A DNA stretch of 32,583 bases from Acinetobacter bereziniae (GTDB lineage Bacteria; Pseudomonadota; Gammaproteobacteria; Pseudomonadales; Moraxellaceae), in the NCBI GenBank assembly GCA_009912575.1, contig WNDP01000041.1, positions 1 to 32,583 of the forward strand. Direction: 5' to 3'. The notes below the pieces were generated by a model that was given only the letters and a program-made list of their open reading frames with translations, was not told where the DNA came from and made no database searches. Below, in pieces: positions 8,933-18,326 of the stretch. Made by a program: the position numbers and the translations under genes. The stretch's first letter is position 1; the number at the start of each line of letters is the position of its first letter.

Positions 8933-11164
8933 TTAGATTTTCTCAAGCACTGTATTGAACGTCGCACTTGGGCGCATTACAGCTTCAACTTTAGCTGTAT
9001 CTACAGCATAGTAGCCGCCAATATCTGCTGGCTTACCTTGAACTGCTGCAAGTTCAGCAATGATTTTTTCCTCATTGTCCGCTAACGCTTGTGCAAGAGG
9101 TGCAAATTTTGCTTTTAATTCTGCATCTTCTTCTTGTTCAGTCAAAGCTTCAGCCCAGAACTTCGCAAGATAGAAATGGCTACCACGGTTATCCAACTCA
9201 CCTGTACGACGTGAAGGTGATTTGTCATTGTCGAGCAACTTGCCAGTCGCTTGGTCTAAAGTCTTCGCAAGTAGTTTCGCACGTGCGTTGTCTTCTTTAA
9301 TGCCCATTTCTTCTAAAGAAACAGCCAATGCCAAGAACTCACCAAGAGAATCCCAACGTAAATGGTTTTCTTCTACAAGTTGTTGTACGTGTTTAGGCGC
9401 TGAACCACCCGCACCTGTTTCGTACATACCACCACCCGCCATTAACGGAACGATAGACAACATTTTCGCAGAAGTACCCAATTCCATAATTGGGAATAAG
9501 TCTGTGAGGTAATCACGTAAGATGTTACCGGTTACAGAAATTGTATCTAGACCACGCGCAACACGCTCAAGTGTATAACGCATCGCACGAACTTGAGACA
9601 TGATTTGAATATCAAGACCCGTTGTATCATGCTCTTTCAAGTATTTTTGTACTTTCTTGATCAATTCATTTTCATGTGGACGGTATGGGTCAAGCCAGAA
9701 AATTGCAGGCATACCAGAGTTACGCGCACGAGTTACAGCAAGTTTTACCCAGTCACGAATTGGTGCATCTTTCACCTGACACATACGCCAGATATCGCCT
9801 TCCTCAACATTTTGTGACATCAAAACTTCACCAGTTTCTAGGTCAGTGATGTTTGCAACACCAGCAGCTGAAACTTCAAAAGTTTTGTCATGAGAACCGT
9901 ATTCTTCAGCTTTTTGCGCCATCAAACCTACGTTTGGCACAGTACCCATCGTACGTGGGTCAAAATTACCATTCCATTTGCAGAAATTAATCATTTCTTG
10001 GTAAATACGTGCAAATGTAGATTCAGGCATTACTGCTTTACAATCATAAGGTTTGCCATCAGCACCCCACATTTTACCACCACCACGAATCATCGCAGGC
10101 ATTGACGCATCAACAATGACATCATTCGGTGAATGGAAGTTAGTGATACCTTTAGCAGAATCCACCATTGCCAATGCAGGACGGTGTTCTTGGCAAGCAT
10201 GAAGATCTTCAATGATTTCTTCACGTAGAGATGTTGGTAAAGTCGCGATTTTTTCGTATAGACCCGCCATACCGTTATTCACGTTGATGCCGAGCTCATC
10301 AAACAATTTACCGTGTTTTTCAAAAGCATCTTTATAATAAATTTTCACGCAGTGACCGAATACGATCGGATGTGAAACTTTCATCATGGTTGCTTTTACG
10401 TGTAAAGAGAACAAAATCCCTGCTTCACGGCAATCTTCAAGTTCTTTTTCATAGAAATCACAAAGTGCTTTCTTGCTCATGAACATTGAATCAATCACTT
10501 CACCATCTTGGAGTGCAACTTTTGGCTTAAGTACAATCGTTTCGCCTGTTGTTGTAATTAATTCCATTTTCACGTTGCGCGCACGGTCAAGTGTCATTGA
10601 CTTTTCACCGTGGTAGAAATCACCTTCATCCATGTGAGAAACGTGAGTTTGCGACCACTGTTTCCATTCACCCATAGAGTGCGGGTGTTTTTTCACATAG
10701 TTTTTAACAGCAGCAGGCGCACGGCGGTCAGAGTTACCTTCACGCAATACTGGGTTTACTGCTGAACCAAGACATTTGCTATAACGAGTCTTGATTGCTT
10801 TTTCTTCTTCAGTAGTCGGATTTTCTGGATAATCAGGGATTGCATAGCCCTTAGACTGAAGTTCCTTAATGCATGCTGCTAACTGAGCAACAGAAGCACT
10901 GATGTTCGGGAGTTTGATAATATTAGTGTCTGGATCTTGAGTAAGACGACCTAACTGTGCAAGGTTGTCAGATACCTTTTGTTCATCGCTTAAATAGTCC
11001 GCGAACTCAGCGAGGACACGCACAGCTACAGAAATATCAGTTTTGACAATCTCTACGCCAGCTGGCTTAGTAAAGGTCTCAATGATCGGCAGTAGCGAAT
11101 AAGTCGCCAATAGTGGCGCCTCGTCAGTCAGTGTGTAAATGATTGTTGACTTTCCACCAGCCAT
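8933..11164 (-). CDS. idh: NADP-dependent isocitrate dehydrogenase (monomeric type)
   Basis: Same reaction as Icd, isocitrate to 2-oxoglutarate with NADPH formed, but by the structurally distinct monomeric family of about 740 residues; this protein has 743. Seen: start [17 protein letters not shown], the substrate-binding block [16 protein letters not shown] (Ser134, Asn137, Arg141 and Arg147), [63 protein letters not shown] and [18 protein letters not shown] lies eight bases before the ATG. The gene is alone between a terminator and a 590-base upstream region. Holding both enzyme types is known in Acinetobacter, Pseudomonas and cold-adapted relatives. Confidence 0.98.
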   Translation of the reverse strand: MAGGKSTIIYTLTDEAPLLATYSLLPIIETFTKPAGVEIVKTDISVAVRVLAEFADYLSDEQKVSDNLAQLGRLTQDPDTNIIKLPNISASVAQLAACIKELQSKGYAIPDYPENPTTEEEKAIKTRYSKCLGSAVNPVLREGNSDRRAPAAVKNYVKKHPHSMGEWKQWSQTHVSHMDEGDFYHGEKSMTLDRARNVKMELITTTGETIVLKPKVALQDGEVIDSMFMSKKALCDFYEKELEDCREAGILFSLHVKATMMKVSHPIVFGHCVKIYYKDAFEKHGKLFDELGINVNNGMAGLYEKIATLPTSLREEIIEDLHACQEHRPALAMVDSAKGITNFHSPNDVIVDASMPAMIRGGGKMWGADGKPYDCKAVMPESTFARIYQEMINFCKWNGNFDPRTMGTVPNVGLMAQKAEEYGSHDKTFEVSAAGVANITDLETGEVLMSQNVEEGDIWRMCQVKDAPIRDWVKLAVTRARNSGMPAIFWLDPYRPHENELIKKVQKYLKEHDTTGLDIQIMSQVRAMRYTLERVARGLDTISVTGNILRDYLTDLFPIMELGTSAKMLSIVPLMAGGGMYETGAGGSAPKHVQQLVEENHLRWDSLGEFLALAVSLEEMGIKEDNARAKLLAKTLDQATGKLLDNDKSPSRRTGELDNRGSHFYLAKFWAEALTEQEEDAELKAKFAPLAQALADNEEKIIAELAAVQGKPADIGGYYAVDTAKVEAVMRPSATFNTVLEKI

Positions 11165-11757
11165 ATATAGCCCCTTGCTTTTGATTGTGTTTTTGAGAAC
11201 CGAGCTTGTGACCCAGCTCCTACGAACCGATTTGCTTAAAATTAACCCTGAGAGTATCAGCCTTCATGCTATGAGAGTCAACGCAAGATCTGTGATAACG
11301 ACATTTCGAAAAAAAATGGTACATCACAAATATTGCATCAAAGCGAATATTTGCACAAAATTTAAGCATTTTTAATAAAAATCATCAATATTCTGGAAAT
11401 TAACACAAATTTATAACATCAACAGATTCATTCTTTAAAATAAATATAGGATTCACACTGGATTGCGCTCAATCAGTTCAAAACTGAAACTGCAAACAAA
11501 TTGAAAAGTATTCATAGAATAAATACCCAACAAACTCTGTTTATCGCACGAGTTTGGACTTTGAGTAGGATCGTGACCAAGATTGATTAACTTATACTCA
11601 CAAAACAACAATACTTTTACCTTAATGTTTAGATAAAAAATCGTTATTAATAAATAATATGTTTATTTTTTCACCTTATTTTTTTAATGAAAGAATAAAT
11701 CTAATGCCATAACGTGTTCGTATTTCTCAAAACTAATATTAAAACTCTAGAGGTAAT
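11165..11757. other. Divergent intergenic region idh / fadE
   Basis: About 590 bases, very AT-rich towards the right end. It must hold both divergent promoters; none can be fixed with confidence. Apart from the motif at 11295-11306 I see no repeat, RNA gene or credible small frame. A 78-codon frame that starts inside idh on the opposite strand has no ribosome-binding site. Confidence 0.4.
11295..11306. promoter_or_regulatory. Copy of the icd/maeB upstream word near idh
   Basis: ATAACGACATTT differs in one base from the ATAACAACATTT found upstream of icd and maeB. It lies 131-142 bases upstream of the idh start, a distance like that at icd. No partner arm was found, so it is weaker evidence than the icd pair. 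Confidence 0.3.
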
Positions 11758-14089
11758 ATGTTTATGCTATTACTCATCGCGATACTTATTCAAATCATCA
11801 CGCTTTGGGCTATTTTCTTTTTCGCACTGTCTCGAAACATAGGGGCTGTGATCACCATAGTGATTTCAATCTTCGCTGCATTGATCAGTCCATGGGCACT
11901 GCTCCTTGGTCTTCCACTGATTCTTATCAGTCTGGTGTTAGTCATTGAACCGTTGCGAATGCAAGTGTTTACCAAACCTGCTTATAAGACACTCGCCAAC
12001 GCGATGCCAAGTATGAGCACCACTGAACGTGAAGCACTTGATGCAGGTACCAGTTGGTGGGAAAAAGAACTGTTTATGGGAGCACCAGATTGGGAGAAAT
12101 TCAATGATTACCCTTACCCAACGCTTTCGAATGAAGAACAATCATTTTTAGACAATGAAGTTGAGCAACTTTGCCAATTATTAAATGAGTGGGAAATTCA
12201 TCAAAACAAAGATTTAAATGAAGACACTTGGCAATTTATTAAAGAAAATGGATTTTTTGGGCTGATCATCCCCAAAGAATATGGCGGACGTGAATTCACT
12301 TCATTTGCACAAAGTCGAATTATGAGCAAGATTGCATCTCGCTCATTGACCACTGCGGTAACCTGTATGGTACCAAATTCATTAGGGCCGGGTGAGTTAT
12401 TGCTCAACTATGGAACAGATGAGCAAAAAAGACGCTATCTCCCTGGCTTAGTCAAAGGCGAAGAAATTCCATGTTTCGGCCTAACCAGTCCTGAAGCAGG
12501 TTCTGATGCAAGGTGCAATCCCAGATACAGGCGTGGTGTGTTACGGTGAGTTTGAAGGGCAACAAACGCTTGGTTTAATCATGAATTTCTCCAAACGCTG
12601 GATCACCCTAGCACCAGTCGCGACTGTGGTCGGCTTAGCCTTTAAACTTTATGACCCTGATGGACTATTGGGTGATAAAAGCAAAACTGAATATGGCATC
12701 ACTTGTGCACTTATTCCTGCATCTCATGAAGGCGTTGTTGTAGGACCTCGACACCATCCGGGCGGTTCACCCTTTATGAATGGTACTGTTGAGGGGAGAG
12801 ATGTCTTTATTCCAATCGACTGGATCATTGGTGGTGCTGAAAACGCAGGTAAAGGTTGGCGTATGTTGATGGAGTGTCTTGCCGTAGGACGTGGAATTTC
12901 ACTGCCTGCCCTGTCTACCGCAGCAAGTGAGATGACTTATTTATCTGTAGGTGCGTTTGCAAAAATTCGTCAACAATTCAAACTTTCGGTAGGTAAGTTT
13001 GAAGGGGTACAAGAAGTTAGCAGTGAAATCGTCAGTGGCACTTATAAACTTGAAGCTTTCCGTTATTTAGTCACCTGTGGGCTTAATCAAGGGGGGTAAG
13101 CCTGCGGTAATGACAGCAATGGCAAAATACTATGCAACTGAGACCATGCGCAAACTGGTCAACCATGGTATGGACATTACTGGTGGTCGAGGTATTCAAC
13201 AAGGACCACGCAACTTCCTTGCCAACATGTATCAAGCCATTCCGATTTCGATTACGGTAGAAGGTGCTAATATTTTAAGTCGCTCCCTCATGATCTTTGG
13301 GCAAGGCTCTATGCGTTGTCACCCCTATTTGTTTGAAGAGCTACAACTTTTACAAGCAGAGGATAAAAATGCGGCTCTCGATACCTTTAATACCATGCTC
13401 TACCAGCATTTAGGTTATACCTTGAACCGAGCTGCCCGAGCATTTACTTATGGTTGGTTTGGTTCAAGCCAACATCGACCAGACTCCTCAGACGAGTTTA
13501 CTCAACCTTATTACAAAATCATCAATCGCTTCAGTGCAGATTTTGCGCTGACCGCAGATATGTGCTTAGGGCTCTTAGCTGGAGATATATTAAACGTAAA
13601 GAAATGCTTTCAGGGCGATTAGCCGATATTCATTCACATATGTTCATTGCAACGGCGATTCTCAAATTTTATGAACATGGTCAAAGAACCGAAGCCGAAC
13701 AATTACATGCCCAACTTGCCTTAGATGAAACGCTTTATCTGGCACAAGAAGCATTTTTTGGCTTGTTCAATAACTTCCCGATTCAAATCGCCTCTGGACT
13801 GGTTAAATTTGTTTGCTTCCCGTTTGGCAGACCGCTCAAACAGCCGAGTGATCGTCAAAAGAGTGAAGCTGCTGAATTGATCATGCAAAACAATCCATTC
13901 CGTGATTATCTAAAAACTCAAGTTTATTATTCGGTTGATGCAGTCAGCCGTGGAGCAATTCAGCAAGATCTTGCAAATAAGTTGTCAGAATATAATGCGT
14001 TACGCTATGACAGTATGCTCACCGATATTTTTGATGAAAAATTGGAGCATGTATTGGAACTAGATAATCCACATCATACGCAAGTTTAA
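11758..14089 (+). pseudogene. fadE: FadE-type acyl-CoA dehydrogenase, three frame breaks
   Basis: Family role: first step of fatty-acid beta-oxidation, oxidising acyl-CoA to 2-enoyl-CoA with FAD, at the inner membrane. Joined across frames it would give about 776 residues (E. coli FadE 814). Two membrane helices occupy residues 1-65, then the large dehydrogenase: IPCFGLTSPEAGSDA, GEFEGQQTLGL, ITLAPVATVVGLAFKLYDPD, DVFIPIDWIIGG, GKGWRMLMECLAVGRG, ISITVEGANILSRSLMIFGQG. Breaks: one extra base at 12510-12511 (GCAAGGTGC for GCAGGTGC); an extra G in the G6 run at 13091-13096; one A missing at 13592-13594. Each is a single base and both sides read well, so this is a recent lesion or a sequence error. 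The start has AGAGGT upstream. Confidence 0.9.
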
Positions 14090-14134
14090 AAGCGCTTGGG
14101 AACTCACCCTTATCAATGCAATATAACTTTTACA

Positions 14135-14165
14135 AAAAAGCAGTGAATCATCTTCACTGCTTTTT
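14135..14165 (+). terminator. Terminator after the fadE-like gene
   Basis: Thirteen-base-pair perfect stem with core AAGCAGTGAA / TTCACTGCTT and loop TCATC, ending in five T residues, 45 bases after the stop of the fadE reading frame. Confidence 0.9.
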
Positions 14166-14236
14166 CTTAGACCTATTGCCAATGGGGTCAATAGACGATT
14201 TCAGTATAGTGTCAAATAGAACAGTTCAGGAAAACG

Positions 14237-14629
14237 ATGATGTCTAAACAAGATTATGAGAATGGTTTAAAAGTCCGTACAGAAGTGATGGGTGAAAGTT
14301 TTGTCAAACGTGCCCAAGACAATACTGTGCCTTTTACACAACCACTGCAAGACTGGATAAATGAGCATGCATGGGGTTCAACTTGGCAACGTGAAGATGT
14401 ATTGCCTCGTAAATATCGCTCATTGATCACTATCGCATTTTTGGTCGCACAAAAAAGTCCAACTGAACTTAAGGGCCATATTCGTGGGGCTTTAAACAAT
14501 GGCGCAAGCGTAGAAGAAATACAGGAAGTTCTTTTACACAGCCTTCCTTATTGTGGCGCACCGACAACTCAGGAAGCTTTCCGAGCAGCGCTTGAAGTCA
14601 TCAACGAATATCAAAGCCAACAGTCTTGA
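14237..14629 (+). CDS. Carboxymuconolactone decarboxylase family protein (PcaC-like)
   Basis: A small AhpD/CMD-fold protein of 130 residues, the full length of 4-carboxymuconolactone decarboxylase (PcaC), which acts in the protocatechuate branch of the beta-ketoadipate pathway. Seen: YENGLKVRTEVMGESFV at the start, the central LPRKYRSLITIAFLVAQ helix, and the signature HIRGALNNGASVEEIQEVLLH. Two ATG codons follow AGGA (14237 and 14240); either may be used. No other pca gene is nearby, so a stand-alone paralogue with another substrate is possible. A terminator separates it from fadE, so it has its own promoter. Confidence 0.85.
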   Translation: MMSKQDYENGLKVRTEVMGESFVKRAQDNTVPFTQPLQDWINEHAWGSTWQREDVLPRKYRSLITIAFLVAQKSPTELKGHIRGALNNGASVEEIQEVLLHSLPYCGAPTTQEAFRAALEVINEYQSQQS

Positions 14630-14648
14630 TTGGATACCGCTTTTTGTT

Positions 14649-14683
14649 CAATCGTCGATATTTACAAGGCGTATCTTCGATTG
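14649..14683. terminator. Imperfect hairpin between convergent genes
   Basis: CAATCG-tc-GATA pairs with TATC-tt-CGATTG around an 11-base loop, midway between the PcaC-like stop and the stop of the minus-strand gene. There is no T-run, so it may be only a weak bidirectional terminator. Confidence 0.3.
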
Positions 14684-14688
14684 AATCA

Positions 14689-14943
14689 TTAGTTCCAAAA
14701 CACATTGAACGTATAAAAAAACTCATCGACTTCAAAACGAATGTGATAACCCAATTGTGTCAACTCTGAGGAGAGTGCTCGTATATCTTCTAAAGCTAAA
14801 TGCTTTGGTAAAACTGTAAATACTGCGGTATTGCCCTGCTTTGCATTTTCCTCAATCATTTGAGCAAGGCGAATTTTGTATAATTCGATATTCAAGTTTG
14901 AATTTGCTGCCAGCTGTTTTGCATCATCTGCATGTATGAACAT
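14689..14943 (-). CDS. Small soluble protein, unknown function
   Basis: The protein has 84 residues, is acidic to neutral, and has no signal peptide or membrane helix. A helical N-terminal half (LAANSNLNIELYKIRLAQMI) is followed by an alternating part with LPKHLALEDIRALSSELTQL and an aromatic end (FFYTFNVFWN). The helix-strand pattern suggests a compact alpha/beta fold. The family is not recognised. It is convergent with the PcaC-like gene. Confidence 0.6.
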   Translation of the reverse strand: MFIHADDAKQLAANSNLNIELYKIRLAQMIEENAKQGNTAVFTVLPKHLALEDIRALSSELTQLGYHIRFEVDEFFYTFNVFWN

Positions 14944-15184
14944 TTTTTATTTCCATATTTTTTTGCGGTCATTACAAGATATAAATTATTGTAAAAATAC
15001 GCTGTTAGCTTTGTGTTAGACATAATTATTGTAAAAATAAAATCGGATTAAATTCGATAGATCAATAAAATTACACATTTTTTTCAACAAATTCGACTAG
15101 GTTTTATTCGATGAACTCATAAAATTTAAAATTAATCCACTGCTTTATTTGAATGAAATTTAACTTTTATGTTTAAAAAGTAAA

Positions 15185-15199
15185 TGATAATTGTTATTA
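15185..15199. promoter_or_regulatory. Fur-box-like operator
   Basis: TGATAATTGTTATTA matches the 7-1-7 Fur palindrome TGATAAT-N-ATTATCA with two mismatches. It lies 11 bases before a -35-like hexamer and about 145 bases before the DUF3649 start, and the operon type fits iron control. Known Fur action would be repression when iron is ample. Confidence 0.7.
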
Positions 15200-15210
15200 T
15201 TTACTTAATT

Positions 15211-15245
15211 TTTACCTTTATTGATTTGATTGCCTATACTATAAT
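15211..15245 (+). promoter_or_regulatory. Promoter of the DUF3649-PepSY-DUF3325 operon
   Basis: TTTACC (15211-15216) with TATACT (15235-15240) at 18 bases is the best-spaced pair; a perfect TATAAT (15240-15245) overlaps the latter. Either would start RNA near 15250. Confidence 0.5.
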
Positions 15246-15341
15246 AGCCAGACTGAACTCGATGCGCTGAGTGCATCAGTTTCAACTCCGACTGTCTCTG
15301 CACGAGCTAAATCCACGCCCTCCCTATTAAAATACCGCGTC

Positions 15342-15593
15342 ATGATTTTTTATCGATTTGCCTTGGCGATTTTAGGTGGCTACTTACTTGCCTCTTTGTC
15401 CGCTATGGTGATCGCAAAAACTTTTGCAGATTATCGAGCCTCAGCTGCGATGGCATCTACCCTGCTTGCTTTCTGTATTCATTGCGCTACTTTCATTTGG
15501 GTATTTATGGTCAACAAAACCTTCAAAGCCAGTTTAGGGATCATTGTTCCATGCATTATTTTATTGATCATTTTAAAAATGATGGGGAACTAA
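15342..15593 (+). CDS. DUF3649 membrane protein
   Basis: The protein has 83 residues from the ATG at 15342, with three hydrophobic helices. The first, RFALAILGGYLLASLSAMV, and IWVFMV later on match the DUF3649 family, found in operons for iron-siderophore uptake or reduction with PepSY and DUF3325 proteins. It is probably an inner-membrane partner of the PepSY protein. The ATG has no clear ribosome-binding site, and the frame is open for 39 codons upstream, reading protein-like (SVSTPTVSARAKSTPSLLKY), so the true N-terminus may be longer. It ends one base before the PepSY start. Confidence 0.8.
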   Translation: MIFYRFALAILGGYLLASLSAMVIAKTFADYRASAAMASTLLAFCIHCATFIWVFMVNKTFKASLGIIVPCIILLIILKMMGN

Positions 15594-15594
15594 C

Positions 15595-17330
15595 ATGCGT
15601 GTAGATGCAAAAGTTGAAGGTCCACGCCAATCCATGTCTTGGCTACATACATGGGCAAGTCTAATTCTGGGTTGGTTACTCTATGCGATTTTTTTAACAG
15701 GAACTTTGAGCTTTTTTCAGTCAGAAATTTCTGTTTGGATGAAACCTGAAACTCACCAATCTGTTCCAAGCTCATCGCAATTACAACAAACTCAAGTTGC
15801 TTTAAATTACTTACAGAAGAATTATCCCGATGCAGGCAGTTGGACCATCCAATTGCCAAATTCGAGACAAACCACCACTGAGTTAAACATCCGCAAACAA
15901 GGTGAAGATTTACAAGCCCGCCGTGGTGGTGAACGCATCACCATTGACAGTGCAACAGGTCAAGTCATCGAAGCACGAGACACTCGGGGTGGTGGTTTTC
16001 TCTATCGCTTTCACTTTGAACTCTATGGCGTAGATCGGATTTGGGCACGTTGGTTAGTCGGTCTAGCAACCATGTTAATGTTTGTCGCGATCATCAGTGG
16101 CATCATTACACATAAAAAATCTTTAAAGATTTCTTTACTTTCCGTTCTGGGAAAGGACAACGCTCTTGGTTAGATGCTCATAATGCTACAGCGGTTTTTG
16201 CACTCCCTTTTCATATCATGATCACATTTAGTGGTCTGTTACTGCTCATGTTTATGTTTATGCCTTGGGGGATCAACCAAGTTTATGAAGATCGACAAGA
16301 GTTTTTTCAGGAAATGCGTGGTGGTACTCAACAGAATAATGCACGTAATCGAACAACAGAAAATCGTAACGGAACTGCAAACACAGCTCAGGGGCAAAGT
16401 GGTCAAGCTCAACAAACTGCTGGCAATGAGCAACGTTCACGTGGTGAAAGACGTGCTAAGCATCAACAAGAAGCTGGGCAGCCCGCAGTACTCACTGATT
16501 TAGCACCAATTATTGCAAATGCACAAAGCCAGTGGAAAGACAATCCAATTGCGTCAATTCAGATCATTGCACCAAACACCACCAATGTAAGTATTGAACT
16601 TCGAGCACTTTATGCAAAAAGTGTAATACAACGTGGTGTATATCCTGTTTTAAAGTTTGATGGAGTTACGGGGAAGGACATCTCTGATGATTTACAAGCC
16701 AGAAATACTTCTGTACCAATGGGTATCTACAACGTTGTGACTGTCTTACATGAAGCACGTGGACTAGATTTGACTTTCCGCTGGTTATTGTTCTTTTCAG
16801 GTGTTCTTGGCACTTTAATGGTGGCTACGGGCTTGATCTTGTGGTGTGTAAAAAGAGCACCTCAACAGCAAAAACAAGGTCATAAATCTTTTGGCTATCG
16901 CTTTGTAGAGGTCATGAATATTGCTGCAGTGATTGGATTACCAATTGCTTGTGCAGCTTATTTCTATGCCAATCGTTTTATTCCTTTTGAAGTAGAAGCA
17001 CGTCTAAACTGGGAAATTCCTGCCTTCTTTATCGCATGGCTTGCAAGTTTAATTTATGCGGCAATCCGACCACATCGTCAGGCTTGGTTAGAACTTTTAA
17101 TGCTGGCAACCGTTGCCTATGCCCTGTTACCACTCATTAATTTTATGACAGGCGGTCAAGCACTTTGGAACAGTATTGCCAATGATCAATGGATGATTGC
17201 ATCTTTTGATTTAATGACATTGGCAATCGCAATTTTGTTTTTCTTGTCATTTTATAAAGTCAAAAAACACAAAGGGCTTCCAGTCAAAAAAGCTAAAAAT
17301 GTACCATCAACCAAGGAGATCGCTGTATGA
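15595..17330 (+). pseudogene. PepSY-associated TM protein (iron/siderophore reductase type), one frame break
   Basis: Joined, the gene would give about 578 residues. The N-terminus has a helix with WASLILGWLLYAIFLTG, then a periplasmic part. Next comes the signature GIITHKK, a frame break, then FKDFFTFRSGKGQRSWLDAHN and LPFHIMITFSGLLLLM. A glutamine/asparagine/arginine-rich stretch of about 60 residues follows, then several more helices. PepSY_TM proteins of this kind often serve ferric-siderophore reduction at the inner membrane. The break is at the A6 run 16114-16119: one more A restores HKKIFKDFF. Two frames are otherwise clean. It is coupled to DUF3649 upstream and overlaps DUF3325 by four bases (ATGA). 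Confidence 0.88.
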
Positions 17331-17665
17331 TTTTCTTCTTATTGATTTGGTCTATATCCAGTTTAGCGATGATTGCACTTGCCAGCTCTATGTCAAAGCA
17401 TCAAAAACAAATTTATGGTCATGAATTAGCAAAAAAACCCACCCTATTTGCAACACTGCCAGGTTGGGGCTTATTGTTCATCTCCTTAATCATCTGCTTA
17501 ATGTCAGGAAAACCGAGTAGTATGCTGAGTCTGTGGGTGGGCATACTCACTTTTTCCGCATTATTCGTAGGATCATTGTTGAGCTATTACAGCGCTAAAA
17601 TAAAAGCTGTAGCAATCATCTGCCTCATTGTGAGTTGTATTACAGGCATCATCCTACTGGTCTAA
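17327..17665 (+). CDS. DUF3325 membrane protein
   Basis: The protein has 112 residues with about four hydrophobic helices and a short cytoplasmic loop SMSKHQKQIYG, typical of DUF3325, the usual third member of DUF3649-PepSY-DUF3325 operons. A good AAGGAG precedes the ATG, which overlaps the PepSY stop (ATGA), so the two are probably translationally coupled. It is likely a membrane helper of the PepSY protein; no catalytic residues are evident. A terminator lies 30 bases on. Confidence 0.82.
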   Translation: MIFFLLIWSISSLAMIALASSMSKHQKQIYGHELAKKPTLFATLPGWGLLFISLIICLMSGKPSSMLSLWVGILTFSALFVGSLLSYYSAKIKAVAIICLIVSCITGIILLV

Positions 17666-17694
17666 ATTGTTTGGTCAAAATCAGTTATACTCTT

Positions 17695-17719
17695 AAGCCA
17701 ATCTTAGATTGGCTTTTTT
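17695..17719 (+). terminator. Terminator of the iron operon
   Basis: Nine-base-pair perfect stem AAGCCAATC / GATTGGCTT with loop TTA, then a run of T residues. It also rules out the frame extension of the next gene that begins inside it at 17709. Confidence 0.92.
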
Positions 17720-17753
17720 ATTAAAACTCTTTTGTCTTTACATTGGTATTTTT

Positions 17754-18278
17754 ATGTCTAAACCACTTTCAATCCCTTCAGAATTGTTAAATCGTGCTGC
17801 GATGGGAAATCCTGCTGCACAATTTGAACTTGCTGAAATTTACATGCAAAGTGAGGATGAAGATAACAATCAACTCGCCGAAGAATGGGCATTGAAAGCA
17901 GCACAATTAGGACATGTAGAAGCCATGTACTGGTTAGGTGAAGGCTATACTTATTATGCAAAAGAAATTTTAGAAGAAGATCCAGATGAATCCAAAGCCT
18001 ACTTCGAGCATGCACATCGCTGGTTAGAACAAGCCGCCAAACATCAACACCCTGCTGCATTATTAGAATTGTCTAATTTTTATCGTCGTGGTGATGTGGT
18101 TGAGAAAGATCTACTTAAATCTGTGGAATTTCTAGAACAATCCGCTAAATTAGGTGAAATTCAAGCCATGCATGATTTGGTCTGTGTTTATGAGCATGGC
18201 TTAGGTGTTGAAATTGATGATGAAAAAGCAGACTTCTGGGCGGATAAAGTCAAAACGACTGAAGATACTGAAAAATAA
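17754..18278 (+). CDS. Sel1-repeat (TPR-like) protein
   Basis: The protein has 174 residues from the ATG at 17754; the frame opens earlier, at 17709, but that lies in the terminator stem of the previous operon. It is made of Sel1-type helical repeats: NPAAQFELAEIYMQ, HVEAMYWLGEGYTYY, HPAALLELSNFYRRGD and EIQAMHDLVCVYEHGLGV. Such repeats mediate protein contacts. No signal peptide is visible, so it is probably cytoplasmic. The partner is unknown. The ribosome-binding site is weak. Confidence 0.85.
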   Translation: MSKPLSIPSELLNRAAMGNPAAQFELAEIYMQSEDEDNNQLAEEWALKAAQLGHVEAMYWLGEGYTYYAKEILEEDPDESKAYFEHAHRWLEQAAKHQHPAALLELSNFYRRGDVVEKDLLKSVEFLEQSAKLGEIQAMHDLVCVYEHGLGVEIDDEKADFWADKVKTTEDTEK

Positions 18279-18284
18279 AGCAGT

Positions 18285-18326
18285 GCATCAAGCCTAATAA
18301 TATGGGCTTGATGCTGAGTTTTTTTA
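18285..18326 (+). terminator. Terminator after the Sel1 gene
   Basis: Ten-base-pair perfect stem GCATCAAGCC / GGCTTGATGC with a 10-base loop, then TGAG and seven T residues. It lies just past the stop at 18278 and reaches the stop of the convergent DUF4424 gene. Confidence 0.85.

Larger units (their letters stand above)
14944..15341. other. Upstream region of the iron operon
   Basis: About 400 bases, very AT-rich up to 15240 and then GC-richer to 15341. It holds the Fur-like palindrome and promoter listed separately. The last 117 bases form an open frame in phase with the DUF3649 gene but without a standard start codon. Confidence 0.5.

Noticed and set aside
11139-11375. Plus-strand frame of 78 codons starting inside idh
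   Set aside because: It begins antisense to the idh start, has no ribosome-binding site, and the composition is that of a spacer.
15590-15859. Minus-strand frame antisense to the PepSY gene start
   Set aside because: The plus strand codes a recognised PepSY protein in the same stretch; the antisense frame has no family features.
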